Shown here in pieces: positions 18,612 through 27,082 of a stretch of 64,000 bases of DNA. Where the stretch lies: contig NZ_AQXW01000004.1 of assembly GCF_000376825.1 (NCBI RefSeq), forward strand, positions 2,542,001 to 2,606,000. The letters run 5' to 3'. The stretch's first letter is position 1. Each line of letters opens with the position of its first letter. The notes beneath the pieces are model-generated. The model was not told the origin of the DNA. It saw nothing but the letters and a program-made list of their open reading frames with translations, and did not search any database. The DNA is from Demetria terragena DSM 11295. Lineage in GTDB: Bacteria > Actinomycetota > Actinomycetes > Actinomycetales > Dermatophilaceae. The position numbers were made by a program, and so were the translations under genes.

Positions 18612-18952
18612 CGGAAAGCGCGGAAACAGTCGGGCGGCTTGTCAAGCGATCCTGTCGTATTCGGCTAATTTCGGATAGGAACTGTACGCAAATGGGGGAG
18701 CCGAAATCGGACAATCATCCTGCCGTTATGTCCGAGAACCTCAACGGTGGGTGTTTTAATCTTTTCGAGAAGCGTCGTTGACGGGCAGGTGAACGGCCTT
18801 CGCACCACTGATCCGGGCGTCAGGTTTTGACTCCTTTCCCCCTGATGATCGGATCGAGGTCGTGGTGCGCTTCGCAGGCTCGGTAACGCCCTGGATCGAG
18901 CACGCGGAGCGCGCCACGCCTACCTCGCCGTGACGGTTGAGCGGCTCCAAGG
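18612..18952. other. Intergenic region between AraC gene and tRNA-Thr
   Basis: No convincing gene. It contains weak inverted repetition (GGCTAATTTCGG near 18664 and GCCGAAATCGG near 18701), a possible operator for the tandem AraC regulators. A short hairpin of CGGCTCC and GGAGCCG at 18942-18957 lies at the 3' end of the leftward tRNA and may help end its transcript. Confidence 0.5.
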
Positions 18953-19025
18953 AGCCGGTGACAGGAGTCGAACCCGCGACATCTTCATTACAAGTGAAGC
19001 GCTCTACCAACTGAGCTACACCGGC
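18953..19025 (-). tRNA. tRNA-Thr (anticodon UGU)
   Basis: A complete cloverleaf reads on the minus strand: acceptor GCCGGTG with CACCGGC, D-arm GCTC..GAGC, anticodon arm CTTCA-CTTGTAA-TGAAG giving anticodon TGT, variable loop ATGTC, and T-loop TTCGACT. The 73-nt gene includes the discriminator T; CCA is not encoded. Confidence 0.96.
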
Positions 19026-19067
19026 GTCGCGCCCGCCGAGATCGGTCTCAGCGAGCGCCGGTTAAGG

Positions 19068-19757
19068 CTACACCGACTCGCCGTTAAGGATCATCGCCGC
19101 CTCCTGGCGGTTCTGTGCGCCGACCAGCTCGACGATGGCAGCGACTTCACGTTCGACGGTGCGCACTGAGGCGCCGAGCCTGCGGGCGGTGGCGACATCC
19201 TTGTCGCGGCGGGCGAGGCCTCGAGCAACCTCAAGTTGCCGAGTGGTTGGCGCCGCGAACAGCGCGTCGATGTCATCGCTCATGGCGAGCAAGTCGTCGC
19301 GGAGGTCGCGCAGCGGTCGCACGACGTCATCCGACGTCGAAGCAAACAGCACTGGGACGCCGTCCTGATTGGCCGGGCCCTCGATCATCGCGACATGGTC
19401 ATCGACCAACGTCACGTCAAAAGGTACTGGTGCCAACCGAATTCCCAACTCAGGGGCAGCGAGTAGTGGGCAGCGGCGTACAGCGTTCTCCGGGACCACC
19501 ACGTGCCGTTGTATGGCAACCGGACGGTCGGGTCGCGGCGGCGGGAGACGCCATCCTGTCTGCAACTGGGAGACGCTGGCACGAGCCATGGTCTCGATGA
19601 GTCCTGCCTGATGACGCATGGCCGCTCGACCGGCTGCGACGGGACGCAGTCGGTGGTCGGAACTGTCGAGCGCCATAGCAAACAGGCGGGAGCGCATGGC
19701 GTGGCCATGACGGCGGAGCTGAATCTCCGCGGGCGGTATCGACTGAATAGTGGTCAC
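19068..19757 (-). CDS. LuxR-type HTH transcriptional regulator
   Basis: 229 residues. The C-terminal 60 residues form a LuxR/GerE-like helix-turn-helix (TTRQLEVARGLARRDKDVATARRLGASVRTVEREV). The N-terminal 165 residues match no family I recognise, but their layout resembles the TrmB-like/PLD-like sensor region of orphan actinobacterial LuxR proteins. No receiver domain or histidine kinase is present. Start is GTG at 19757. It lies directly upstream of tRNA-Thr on the same strand and downstream of the acyl-CoA dehydrogenase pair. Confidence 0.78.
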   Translation of the reverse strand: MTTIQSIPPAEIQLRRHGHAMRSRLFAMALDSSDHRLRPVAAGRAAMRHQAGLIETMARASVSQLQTGWRLPPPRPDRPVAIQRHVVVPENAVRRCPLLAAPELGIRLAPVPFDVTLVDDHVAMIEGPANQDGVPVLFASTSDDVVRPLRDLRDDLLAMSDDIDALFAAPTTRQLEVARGLARRDKDVATARRLGASVRTVEREVAAIVELVGAQNRQEAAMILNGESV

Positions 19758-19871
19758 GAGACGTCCTTCCGTTGTCCTCGTGACCTCAGACGTCAGCCGC
19801 GCCCGTTTCGGTTCCGCGCTTCCTCAACCCGCCTGGTTCGTATCGCCTTCCTAGACCGGCCTGGCTGTTGC

Positions 19872-20636
19872 CTAGCGGGGCGGCATCCGAAGTGAGCCGT
19901 CGAGGCGGATGGCCTCGCCGTTCAACATCGGGTTATCCACGATGTGCGCGGCGAGGTCGGCGAACTCCGCCGGGCGGCCCAGCCGAGCAGGGTGCGGTGT
20001 CTGCGCTTCCAGCACGGTGCGCGCCTCTTCGGGGAGGCCTGCCAGCATCGGGGTCTCAAAGGTTCCCGGTGCGATGGTCATCACGCGAATCTTCTTGTCT
20101 GCCAAGTCCCTTGCCGAGGAAAGGGTCAAACCGACAACGCCGCTCTTGGAGGATGCGTAGGCCGCTTGGCCGATCTGGCCATCGAAGGCCGCGACCGAGG
20201 CGGTCAGGATGACCACGCCGCGCTCGCCTTCAACGGGCTCGAGGCCGGTCATGGCCAGGGCCGCAAGCCGCATCACGTTGAACGTCCCGATCAGATTGAT
20301 CTCGACCACCTGGCGGAAGGTCTCAAGTTCGAGGACGCCGCGCTTGCCGATAATGCGCCCAGGTGTCCCGATTCCGGCGCAGCACACCGCGATTCGGAGC
20401 TCGCCCAGCTCGCCCGCGGCGTCAACAGCAGCCTGGACCTGAGTCTCATCGCGTACGTCGGCCGCGACAAAGCGCGCGCGGTCCCCGAGGTCCTCGGCCA
20501 CGGCAGCACCCCGTGAACCCTCCAAATCGAGGATGACGATGGCGGCGCCGGCGGCGTGAAGGCGGCGGGCGGTGGCCTCACCGAGACCGGAGCCACCGCC
20601 GGTCACGACGGCGACAGTCTTGTCAGATATCTGCAC
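19872..20636 (-). CDS. SDR-family 3-hydroxyacyl-CoA dehydrogenase (HSD17B10-like)
   Basis: 254 residues. NAD-binding TGGGSGLG near the N-terminus, DLEG at the end of beta-2 (NAD preference), catalytic Ser (ILTASVAAF) and YASSKSG (Tyr-x3-Lys). The LEGSRGAAVAEDLG region and the NLIGTFNVMRLAA motif resemble type II 3-hydroxyacyl-CoA dehydrogenases, which act in fatty-acid or isoleucine/branched-chain breakdown. It starts with GTG 12 bases after the acyl-CoA dehydrogenase, so the pair probably catalyses successive beta-oxidation steps. Chain-length preference is unknown. Confidence 0.85.
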   Translation of the reverse strand: MQISDKTVAVVTGGGSGLGEATARRLHAAGAAIVILDLEGSRGAAVAEDLGDRARFVAADVRDETQVQAAVDAAGELGELRIAVCCAGIGTPGRIIGKRGVLELETFRQVVEINLIGTFNVMRLAALAMTGLEPVEGERGVVILTASVAAFDGQIGQAAYASSKSGVVGLTLSSARDLADKKIRVMTIAPGTFETPMLAGLPEEARTVLEAQTPHPARLGRPAEFADLAAHIVDNPMLNGEAIRLDGSLRMPPR

Positions 20637-20648
20637 GAGTTGAACCTC

Positions 20649-21800
20649 TCAGGAAGGGGAGCGAAGCAGCTGGCGTGAGATCACCAGCCGCTGAATCTGG
20701 TTGGTGCCTTCGAAGATCTGGGTGACTTTCGCGTCACGGAAATAGCGCTCGGCCGGGAAGTCCTTGGTATATCCAGCGCCACCGAGCACTTGCACGGCGT
20801 CTGTCGTCACCTTCATGGCCGCGTCGGTTGCGACGAGCTTGGCTGTTGCGGCTTCCTTGCTAAACGGTCGGCCCGCGTCGCGCAGCCTGGCGGCGTAGAG
20901 GTAGGCACTGCGCGCTGAGGATGTTGCGGCTTCGAGGTCGGCCAGGATGAAGGCCAAGCCCTGGTTGTCGGCAATAGCTCGCCCGAACTGCCGCCGCTCC
21001 TGGGCATAAGAGACGGCTAGGTCGAGCGCTGCCTGCGCGAGGCCGGTGGCGGCAGCGGCGATGCCGAGGCGTCCGGAGTCCAACGCGGCGAGCGCAAGGG
21101 ACATCCCTTGCCCTTCCTCGCCGATGAGTCGACCAGCGTCGACGAGGGCATCATCGAAGATGACCTCTCGCACGGGGTCGCTGGCCAGGCCCATCTTGTT
21201 CTCCGGAGCGGCGAATGACAGCCCGTCCGTCTCGGCAGGAATGAGGAAGCACGAAAGACCTTTGGTGGGGTGGTCGCCGGTCCGCACGAAGGTTGTGTAG
21301 AAATCGGCGTGACCGGCGTTGGAAATCCACGCCTTGCGTCCACGGATGCGGTAGCCGCCATCGGTCTGCATCGCGCGCGTAGAAATCGCCGAGACATCTG
21401 AGCCAGCACCCTGCTCCGACAGGCAGTACGCACCCAGAAGGTCGCCGCCCAACATGTCCGGCAAGAACTGAGCCCGCTGTTCGGACGAACCCGCCGTGCT
21501 GAGCGCATAACAACTCAGGCTGTGGACCGACGTCCCGACGGCGACACTCATCCAGGTCGAGGCAATTTCCTCGACGACCTGGAGGTAGACCTCGTAGGGC
21601 TGGCCCGCGCCGCCGTAGTCCTCGTCATAGGGCAGGGACAGCAAACCCGCGCGGCCCAGGGTGCGGTAGACCTCGCGAGGCATCTCGGCCGCGGACTCGG
21701 CCGCGTCAACGGCCGGAGCGAGCGTGCCTCGGCACACCTCACGTGTCAGGTCGATGAGATCTTCCGACTCTGGCGTGGGCATCAGGCGATCGACGGGCAT
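20649..21800 (-). CDS. Acyl-CoA dehydrogenase
   Basis: 383 residues, standard length for the FAD family. Visible signatures are YCLSEQGAGSDVSAI (FAD/substrate loop), KAWISNAGHAD, the central helical domain, and RQFGRAI. The catalytic-base region near the C-terminus reads IFEGTNQIQRLVISR, with Glu in the short-chain/isovaleryl position. The ATG at 21798-21800 gives a normal N-terminus; a longer frame would add 67 aberrant residues. It forms an operon with the following SDR dehydrogenase. Confidence 0.93.
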   Translation of the reverse strand: MPVDRLMPTPESEDLIDLTREVCRGTLAPAVDAAESAAEMPREVYRTLGRAGLLSLPYDEDYGGAGQPYEVYLQVVEEIASTWMSVAVGTSVHSLSCYALSTAGSSEQRAQFLPDMLGGDLLGAYCLSEQGAGSDVSAISTRAMQTDGGYRIRGRKAWISNAGHADFYTTFVRTGDHPTKGLSCFLIPAETDGLSFAAPENKMGLASDPVREVIFDDALVDAGRLIGEEGQGMSLALAALDSGRLGIAAAATGLAQAALDLAVSYAQERRQFGRAIADNQGLAFILADLEAATSSARSAYLYAARLRDAGRPFSKEAATAKLVATDAAMKVTTDAVQVLGGAGYTKDFPAERYFRDAKVTQIFEGTNQIQRLVISRQLLRSPS

Positions 21801-21941
21801 AGCCCTGAGGCTAACGGCTCTGTCGCGAGAGGGCGTCTGGGTGGTGGGTCCAAAGAGGTGGGGCGCCATGAGTGGACGACGTGAGAATCTGTCGCGTACG
21901 CTCGACATCAACGCAAAATTTGCAGTCGAAAGGGGTTTTTC

Positions 21942-24065
21942 ATGGGTGTCTTCCCGAACGTGCTGGTCGATCAGGCGCACAGCAGCGCGTGGTCGCTCCA
22001 CCGTGAGGTTGCGGCCAGGATGAACCCGGCCAACCCTGCGGATGCCAGCCTGGCCCGCTCAGCAGAGATTCTGCGGGCGGCCGGCTTCGCCGTCCTCGGG
22101 CATGCCGATGGTCCGTTGACCCCTGCGGCATTGGAAGTTGCCGACGTCTTCGTGTTGGCGCATCCGGCCGAAGCCAGGTCCGAGCGAGTGGTGGGCGACC
22201 TGCCGCCGGTCCTCACCGGATCAGAGATCGATGCGCTGGAGGGATTCGTCCGGTCCGGTGGCGGGCTTGTTGTCCTGGGGGAGTGTGACCAGGAGACATA
22301 CGGCAACAGCGTCAACGAACTTCTCTTGCGCTTTGGCCTTGCGGTACGCAGCACTCTGGTTCACGAGTCAGCCGACGGCGGACGTCGCCATCAAGGCAAC
22401 GCCACGTGGGTGCGCGGCGAAGGGATCAGCGGCGCGGGTCAGGGCCTCCTCGCGGGCGTTGACGACGTCGCCTTCTATCGCGCGGGGACTGTCGATGTGT
22501 CCAGGGCCCCCGACGCGCTGGTGCTGCAGAGCACCAGTCGTTCGGCAGACCCGGCAGGAGAGCCGCTGGCCGTGGCCTTGCCATACGGCGCAGGTCGAGT
22601 CGTTGTCCTTGCCGACTCAGACCTGGTCGGGGACGACTCGATCGAGGAACTCGACAACGCGCGATTCTGGTCGAACCTGGTGACCTGGGCCAGCGGCGGT
22701 AAGAATGCCGCGACCGTCGTCGCCGAATCATCGGCGCTAGCCAATCTTCCTGAGTGGCTCCGACTGAAGGCCGCTGTCAGCGAACTGCGCGTGATGCAAG
22801 CCAAGGACGGCTCGATCGATGGCGCCGAGCACGACCATCAGCGTGCCCGCGAACTCGTCGCCACGATGTCGACCGAGATTGCGGCGCTCGCACCACATTT
22901 TCCGCACGACGAGGCATACCTGCAGGCACTGCCGCTGGACTTGAACGCGTGGGTTGAATCGGGTTTCGGCACACCGGATTTCCTCGACTCGCTCATGGCA
23001 TTTCGACCAGATGAGTGCCGCGAGGATGGCATCGAGCATCTGGTGGTGTTCCCGATGTACACCCAGAACGGAAACCCCAACCGGGTTTTTGAAGCGCTTC
23101 TGATCTCGGTGCAGTGGCCGGACTGGCTCGCCGAGGTGGAGGCGACCTACGACAACCCGATGTTCCTCGCCGTCAATTTCATCGACTTCACTGACGGCTA
23201 CGACACCAACTCGGCGGTGCTCTTCCCGGAAACCGTTGCGGTGCGGGAGGTTCCGAAGTTCAGCTGGGGTGCGATCTTCTGTGACCGCGAGGGCGCACGC
23301 TTCCGTCGCGTCGTGTCCTCCGCGGCTGAGTTGTTGCGTCTGCAGTTGCCGCCGGACGCCGAACGGCTCGTGGGCTCCCAGGGGCTTGCTCAGTCGACCT
23401 TCGCGATGTGGGACCTCATTCACGACCGCACACACAGCCACGGCGACCTGCCGTTCGATCCCTTCATGATCAAACAGCGGATGCCGTTCTGGATGTATGC
23501 CCTCGAAGAGTTGCGGTGCGATCTCAACACCTTCCGCCAGGCGGTTGAGTTGGAGAAGGCTGGCCAGCCCTATGCGAAGTTCGTTCAATACGCGATCCTG
23601 TTCGACCGACTGTTCCGTTTCCCGATCACTGGTGATCGGGTGCGCAACTACGACGGGCTCGGGGGCCAGTTGCTCTTCGCCTACCTGCACAAGCACGACG
23701 CGCTGCGCTGGACGGACAACAAGCTCTCCTTCGATTGGCGGCGCGTGCCGGACGTGGTGGTGGCGCTCTGCGATGACGTCGAAGTGCTGTACCGCTCCGG
23801 AATTGACCGCTCCCGAGTGGGTCACTGGCTGGCGTCCTATGAGTTCGTGACCCGGTATGTGAACCCGCACCCCGCCTCGACGTGGGCCAAGGGCGCTGAG
23901 GCTCTGCCGCTGGATGGTCCTGTCAAGGACCTCACCAATCTGGTACAACCGGACGAGTTCCCGCTCAACGTGTTCTATGAGGCGCTGCGCAAAAAGCTTG
24001 CGGATGTGATTGCCTCGACGTCGGGAATTACCGCGACATCAGGTGATCATCTGGAGGCTGCATGA
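21942..24065 (+). CDS. DUF6421 family protein (707 residues)
   Basis: Large cytosolic protein of unknown function, conserved in actinobacteria. Residues about 1-250 resemble a class I glutamine-amidotransferase-like/DUF4350 fold (ALEGFVRSGGGLVVLGE; YGAGRVVVLADSDLVGDDS). The remainder is the DUF6421 region, with a putative metal-binding WDLIHDRTHSHGDLPFDP and KQRMPFWMYALEELRCDL. It overlaps the downstream SDR by ATGA. From memory, DUF6421 genes commonly neighbour an SDR and a threonine aldolase-like lyase in actinobacteria, as here, which suggests a shared pathway. Confidence 0.85.
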   Translation: MGVFPNVLVDQAHSSAWSLHREVAARMNPANPADASLARSAEILRAAGFAVLGHADGPLTPAALEVADVFVLAHPAEARSERVVGDLPPVLTGSEIDALEGFVRSGGGLVVLGECDQETYGNSVNELLLRFGLAVRSTLVHESADGGRRHQGNATWVRGEGISGAGQGLLAGVDDVAFYRAGTVDVSRAPDALVLQSTSRSADPAGEPLAVALPYGAGRVVVLADSDLVGDDSIEELDNARFWSNLVTWASGGKNAATVVAESSALANLPEWLRLKAAVSELRVMQAKDGSIDGAEHDHQRARELVATMSTEIAALAPHFPHDEAYLQALPLDLNAWVESGFGTPDFLDSLMAFRPDECREDGIEHLVVFPMYTQNGNPNRVFEALLISVQWPDWLAEVEATYDNPMFLAVNFIDFTDGYDTNSAVLFPETVAVREVPKFSWGAIFCDREGARFRRVVSSAAELLRLQLPPDAERLVGSQGLAQSTFAMWDLIHDRTHSHGDLPFDPFMIKQRMPFWMYALEELRCDLNTFRQAVELEKAGQPYAKFVQYAILFDRLFRFPITGDRVRNYDGLGGQLLFAYLHKHDALRWTDNKLSFDWRRVPDVVVALCDDVEVLYRSGIDRSRVGHWLASYEFVTRYVNPHPASTWAKGAEALPLDGPVKDLTNLVQPDEFPLNVFYEALRKKLADVIASTSGITATSGDHLEAA

Positions 24066-24868
24066 GTGACCCACTGCACGGAGCTGTCGTGGTGGTGACC
24101 GGCGCGACCGGCGCGGCTGGTCCGGCAACCGTTGAGGCGCTGGCGAAGGCGGGCGCGACGGTGGTCGTCGCCGGTCGCGACCAAGCGCGGCTAGATCATC
24201 TCGCCGACAACGCCGGTCGAATAGGCGACAACGCCGCTCGAGAACTAGACAACGATGGTCGAGAACTAGACAACGATGGTCGAGTAGGCGAGCGCCCCAG
24301 CGCGAGCCGTATCGAGACCACTGTCGTCGACCTTCTCGATGAGGACGCGACCAGAACCTGGGGCGCCGGGCTGGTGGAGACGTACGGCCGCGTCGATGGC
24401 CTGATCCACCTTGTCGGCGGCTGGCGGGGTGGGCAGGGAATCGTCGAGGCCGACCTGGCCGACTACGCCTGGTTGCACGACAACCTGGTCCGCACCCTCC
24501 AGCACACGACCCGCGCCCTGCACGACGCGATCGTGGCGTCACCGGTAGGACGAGTTGCGATCGTGTCGACGACGATGTTGGAGCGTCCCACTGCCAAGAA
24601 CGCGGCGTACCTGACCTCTAAGGCAGCGGCCGAGACTTGGATGCGCGCACTGGGCCATTCTTTCGAGGCGGCCGACGCCGATGCGGCTTCGGTGATTCTG
24701 CGGATCAAGGCGCTCCTGACGCCCCAGATGCGCGCCGATAAGCCTGAGGCGAAGTTCGCCGGCTTTACCCCGGTCGACCTGATTGCCGAGGAGGTCGTGA
24801 GCCTCTTCGACCAGCCGGTGCAAGAGATCAACCGCGAGATCCTGGACGTGCTCCCTGCCCCGTCGTAG
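24062..24868 (+). CDS. SDR-family oxidoreductase carrying an in-frame repeat insertion
   Basis: 268 residues. The N-terminus has the VVTGATGAAG dinucleotide-binding turn and AGRD; the C-terminal part has the AAYLTSKAA active-site region (Tyr-x3-Lys). Between beta-2 and VVDLLDEDA lies an extra stretch at residues about 49-86. It is encoded by four degenerate 20-21 bp repeats (24206-24271) followed by a complete 48-bp palindromic element (24272-24319) reading NDGRVGERPSASRIET. Typical SDRs have nothing like it here, and the frame is kept, so the enzyme is probably still made with a surface loop. Overlaps the DUF6421 stop. Confidence 0.85.
   Translation: MSDPLHGAVVVVTGATGAAGPATVEALAKAGATVVVAGRDQARLDHLADNAGRIGDNAARELDNDGRELDNDGRVGERPSASRIETTVVDLLDEDATRTWGAGLVETYGRVDGLIHLVGGWRGGQGIVEADLADYAWLHDNLVRTLQHTTRALHDAIVASPVGRVAIVSTTMLERPTAKNAAYLTSKAAAETWMRALGHSFEAADADAASVILRIKALLTPQMRADKPEAKFAGFTPVDLIAEEVVSLFDQPVQEINREILDVLPAPS
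24206..24271 (+). repeat. Degenerate tandem repeats of the left end of the 48-bp element
   Basis: Successive units built on GACAACGCCGGTCGA, GACAACGCCGCTCGA and two copies of ACAACGATGGTCGA followed by GAACTAG lie inside the SDR coding sequence. They look like stepwise slippage duplications of the start of the adjacent palindromic element. Confidence 0.8.
24272..24319 (+). repeat. 48-bp palindromic element, copy 1 (inside SDR gene)
   Basis: Starts AACGATGGTCGAGTAGG and ends GCCGTATCGAGACC; the arms are imperfect inverted repeats (GGTCGAGTA against GGTCTCGATAC). It is exactly 16 codons and open in the SDR frame. It matches copies at 24882-24929 and 37373-37420. Confidence 0.9.
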
Positions 24869-24881
24869 GGAGGGCCTTCCC

Positions 24882-24929
24882 AACGATGGTCGAGTAGGTC
24901 GGAACGCGGTGATCCGCCGTATCGAGACC
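24882..24929 (+). repeat. 48-bp palindromic element, copy 2 (intergenic)
   Basis: Same ends and length as copy 1 (AACGATGGTCGAGTAGG ... CCGTATCGAGACC), 13 bases after the SDR stop. Read in the same frame it is open: NDGRVGRNAVIRRIET. Confidence 0.92.
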
Positions 24930-25020
24930 TGGGGTATAGGGGAAATTTAGGGGCAACTACTCATGGTGCTGCGGGTGTTCTACGGATTCGCGGGGGCCCC
25001 GACTTGGCGAGGGTGGTGCC

Positions 25021-25347
25021 ATGGAAACCAACACCAACACCAACTCAGCCCCGACCAAGCTCACCTCGACGATCGCCGATCAGCCGGGCTCCGCCATAGG
25101 GCGTCTGATCGGTCAAGTCCTTGGTGCGTTGCTCCTGGTCGCGCTCTGGTCGGCCACCCCCATGGTGTACTTCATGCTCGGGCTGATCGGTGCGTACGAC
25201 GTGCCGGATGCTCCGTACGCACCAGTAGTCATCGGCATGCCCATGTGGGTCGGGTTCCTGATCTGGAGCACGTGGCGCTTCATACGGGCCTGCGAAAAGA
25301 CTTCACGTCCCCCAACCCAGGATCGACTTGGGACAAAGTGTGGGTGA
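25021..25347 (+). CDS. Small membrane protein, hypothetical
   Basis: 108 residues with two hydrophobic helices (about 28-52: GRLIGQVLGALLLVALWSAT; and about 70-88). The N-terminus is polar, Asn/Thr-rich. I do not recognise a family. ATG at 25021 follows GAGGGTGG at a plausible distance. It lies between the SDR and the DinB gene on the same strand. Modest coding support; it could be a lineage-specific gene. Confidence 0.55.
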   Translation: METNTNTNSAPTKLTSTIADQPGSAIGRLIGQVLGALLLVALWSATPMVYFMLGLIGAYDVPDAPYAPVVIGMPMWVGFLIWSTWRFIRACEKTSRPPTQDRLGTKCG

Positions 25348-25454
25348 GTCGACGTCCACACCCGCAGATTTTCCCCACTCGATGCGGGCCGCCGCCGAAA
25401 CTGCCGCAGGTGAATTCGCTTGCGCGCAGAGACGAGACGGGCTGAGGTAGGCGC

Positions 25455-26003
25455 ATGACACGTGCGCACCCCGACATGTGGGTCGACCCCGAGGACGACC
25501 CACGAGACAGTGGCGAAACGACCCGCGGTGAGCAGGCGTGCGTCCTGGACTACCTGCAGGCCTATCGCCTCACAATCGAGCTCAAGTGCCAGGACCTGAC
25601 GGTCGAGCAGATGGCTGCGCGGTCCGTACCGCCCTCGACGATGTCACTCCTGGGCATGATTCGGCACCTAGCCAGGGTCGAGCACCATTGGGCGCGAAGG
25701 GTTCTCGAAGGTCACGCTGAATTGCCGCGGCTGTATCGAACCGACGAACAGCCAGACCTCGACTTTGACGGTGTCCAGGCTGACTCTGCCCAGATTCAGG
25801 ACGCTTGGGAGTCCTGGAAGCGGGAGGTCGCCCACGCCGAGGACGTTGCCTCACGCCTGACTGATTGGTCGGTCTTGGTGCGTTCGGGCAGCGATGAGAT
25901 CGAGATTCGGGACGTCTATGTCCACCTTGTGGAGGAGTATGCGCGTCATGCCGGGCACGCGGACCTCCTACGGGAGTGCATCGACGGCCGCACCGGGCAG
26001 TGA
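25455..26003 (+). CDS. DinB/DUF664-family protein
   Basis: 182 residues, mostly helical, in the DinB-like four-helix-bundle superfamily: VLDYLQAYRLTIELKCQDL, LLGMIRHLARVEHHWARRVL with the first metal-type His, and VYVHLVEEYARHAGHADLLRE with the H-x3-H-type site. DUF664/DinB members in actinobacteria include mycothiol-dependent transferases and isomerases, consistent with the mycothiol gene at the window start. Substrate unknown. Confidence 0.87.
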   Translation: MTRAHPDMWVDPEDDPRDSGETTRGEQACVLDYLQAYRLTIELKCQDLTVEQMAARSVPPSTMSLLGMIRHLARVEHHWARRVLEGHAELPRLYRTDEQPDLDFDGVQADSAQIQDAWESWKREVAHAEDVASRLTDWSVLVRSGSDEIEIRDVYVHLVEEYARHAGHADLLRECIDGRTGQ

Positions 26004-26034
26004 TGAGCGGGCTGGCGTAGGGCACGATGGCCTG

Positions 26035-27081
26035 GTGACTGTGCACGACACCGAGAGCCGCGGCTTCGCGAGCGATAACTACGCCGGAATCCACCCCGAG
26101 ATCCTGACTGCTATTGAGCGCGCCAACGGTGGCCACCAGGTCGCCTATGGCGGCGATGACTACACCGCCGCACTGCAGGACGTGATCCGTTCGCACTTTG
26201 GCGAGGCCGCCCAAGCGTTCCCGGTCTTCAACGGCACCGGTGCGAATGTGGTGGCGCTGCAGGCGGTTACGGATCGCTGGGATGGCGTGGTCTGCACGAC
26301 CGCAGCGCACATCAATGTCGACGAATGTGCCGCCCCGGAGCGAATGGGCGGGCTCAAGTTGCTCCAGGTCGAGACCAGCGATGGCAAGCTCCGGCCTGAC
26401 CAGCTCGACGCCTTCGCGCTCAAGCACGACGACGAGCACGCGGCGCAGGCCCGCGTGGTCTCCATCACCCAGACGACCGAACTGGGCACCTGCTATTCCG
26501 TCGAGGAGATCGCCGCCGTGTCCCGGCGCGCGCATGACCTCGGGATGGTGGTCCACGTCGACGGGTCCCGCCTGTCCAATGCCGCGGCCTCGCTCGGGGT
26601 CGGCTTCCGCGAGATGGTGACCGATACCGGGGTCGACCTTCTCTCCTTCGGGGGTACCAAGAACGGGCTGATGGTCGGCGAGGCCGTCATCGTGCTCAAC
26701 CCCGATGCGGTGCGCGGGATGAAGTTCCTGCGCAAGCAGACGATGCAACTCGCCTCCAAGATGCGGTTCATCTCGGCGCAACTCATGGCGCTCCTCAGCG
26801 ACGATCTTTACCTGCGCAACGCATCCCATGCGAATGCGATGGCTCAGCGGCTGGCCGAGGGCGTACGCGACCTGCCGGGAGTCTCGATCGCCCGCCCGGT
26901 CCAGTCGAACTCAGTGTTTCCCGTTCTGCCGCACGAGGTTTCGCGGCGCTTGATGGAATCCTTCCTGTTCTATTTCTGGGACGAGACCGCTGGCGAGGTT
27001 CGGTGGATGTGTGCCTTCGACACCACCGAGGCCGACGTGGATGCCTTCGTCGCGGCCGTCCGCCAGGAGATCGACTGCTGA
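26035..27081 (+). CDS. Threonine aldolase / beta-eliminating lyase family PLP enzyme
   Basis: 348 residues. SDNYAGIHPEIL and the active-site SFGGTKNGLM with PLP lysine at about residue 209 fit low-specificity L-threonine aldolases, which cleave L-threonine or L-allo-threonine to glycine and acetaldehyde. GTG at 26035 is chosen (VTVHDTESRGFASDNYAG); an open frame to 25894 overlaps the DinB gene and is not plausible. It is followed after one base by a small membrane-anchored protein. Its nearness to DUF6421 and the SDR repeats a neighbourhood I recall from other actinobacteria. Confidence 0.88.
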   Translation: MTVHDTESRGFASDNYAGIHPEILTAIERANGGHQVAYGGDDYTAALQDVIRSHFGEAAQAFPVFNGTGANVVALQAVTDRWDGVVCTTAAHINVDECAAPERMGGLKLLQVETSDGKLRPDQLDAFALKHDDEHAAQARVVSITQTTELGTCYSVEEIAAVSRRAHDLGMVVHVDGSRLSNAAASLGVGFREMVTDTGVDLLSFGGTKNGLMVGEAVIVLNPDAVRGMKFLRKQTMQLASKMRFISAQLMALLSDDLYLRNASHANAMAQRLAEGVRDLPGVSIARPVQSNSVFPVLPHEVSRRLMESFLFYFWDETAGEVRWMCAFDTTEADVDAFVAAVRQEIDC

Positions 27082-27082
27082 C

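Noticed and set aside
18756-19010. 84-codon minus-strand frame starting inside tRNA-Thr
   Set aside because: Overlaps the tRNA and lacks a ribosome site or family match.
22737-23948. 403-codon open frame on the minus strand inside the DUF6421 gene
   Set aside because: Antisense shadow typical of high-GC coding DNA; the plus-strand frame has recognisable family motifs and good starts.
25582-26829. 415-codon minus-strand open frame across the DinB and threonine aldolase genes
   Set aside because: It spans two well-supported plus-strand genes and the gap between them and shows no recognisable domain.
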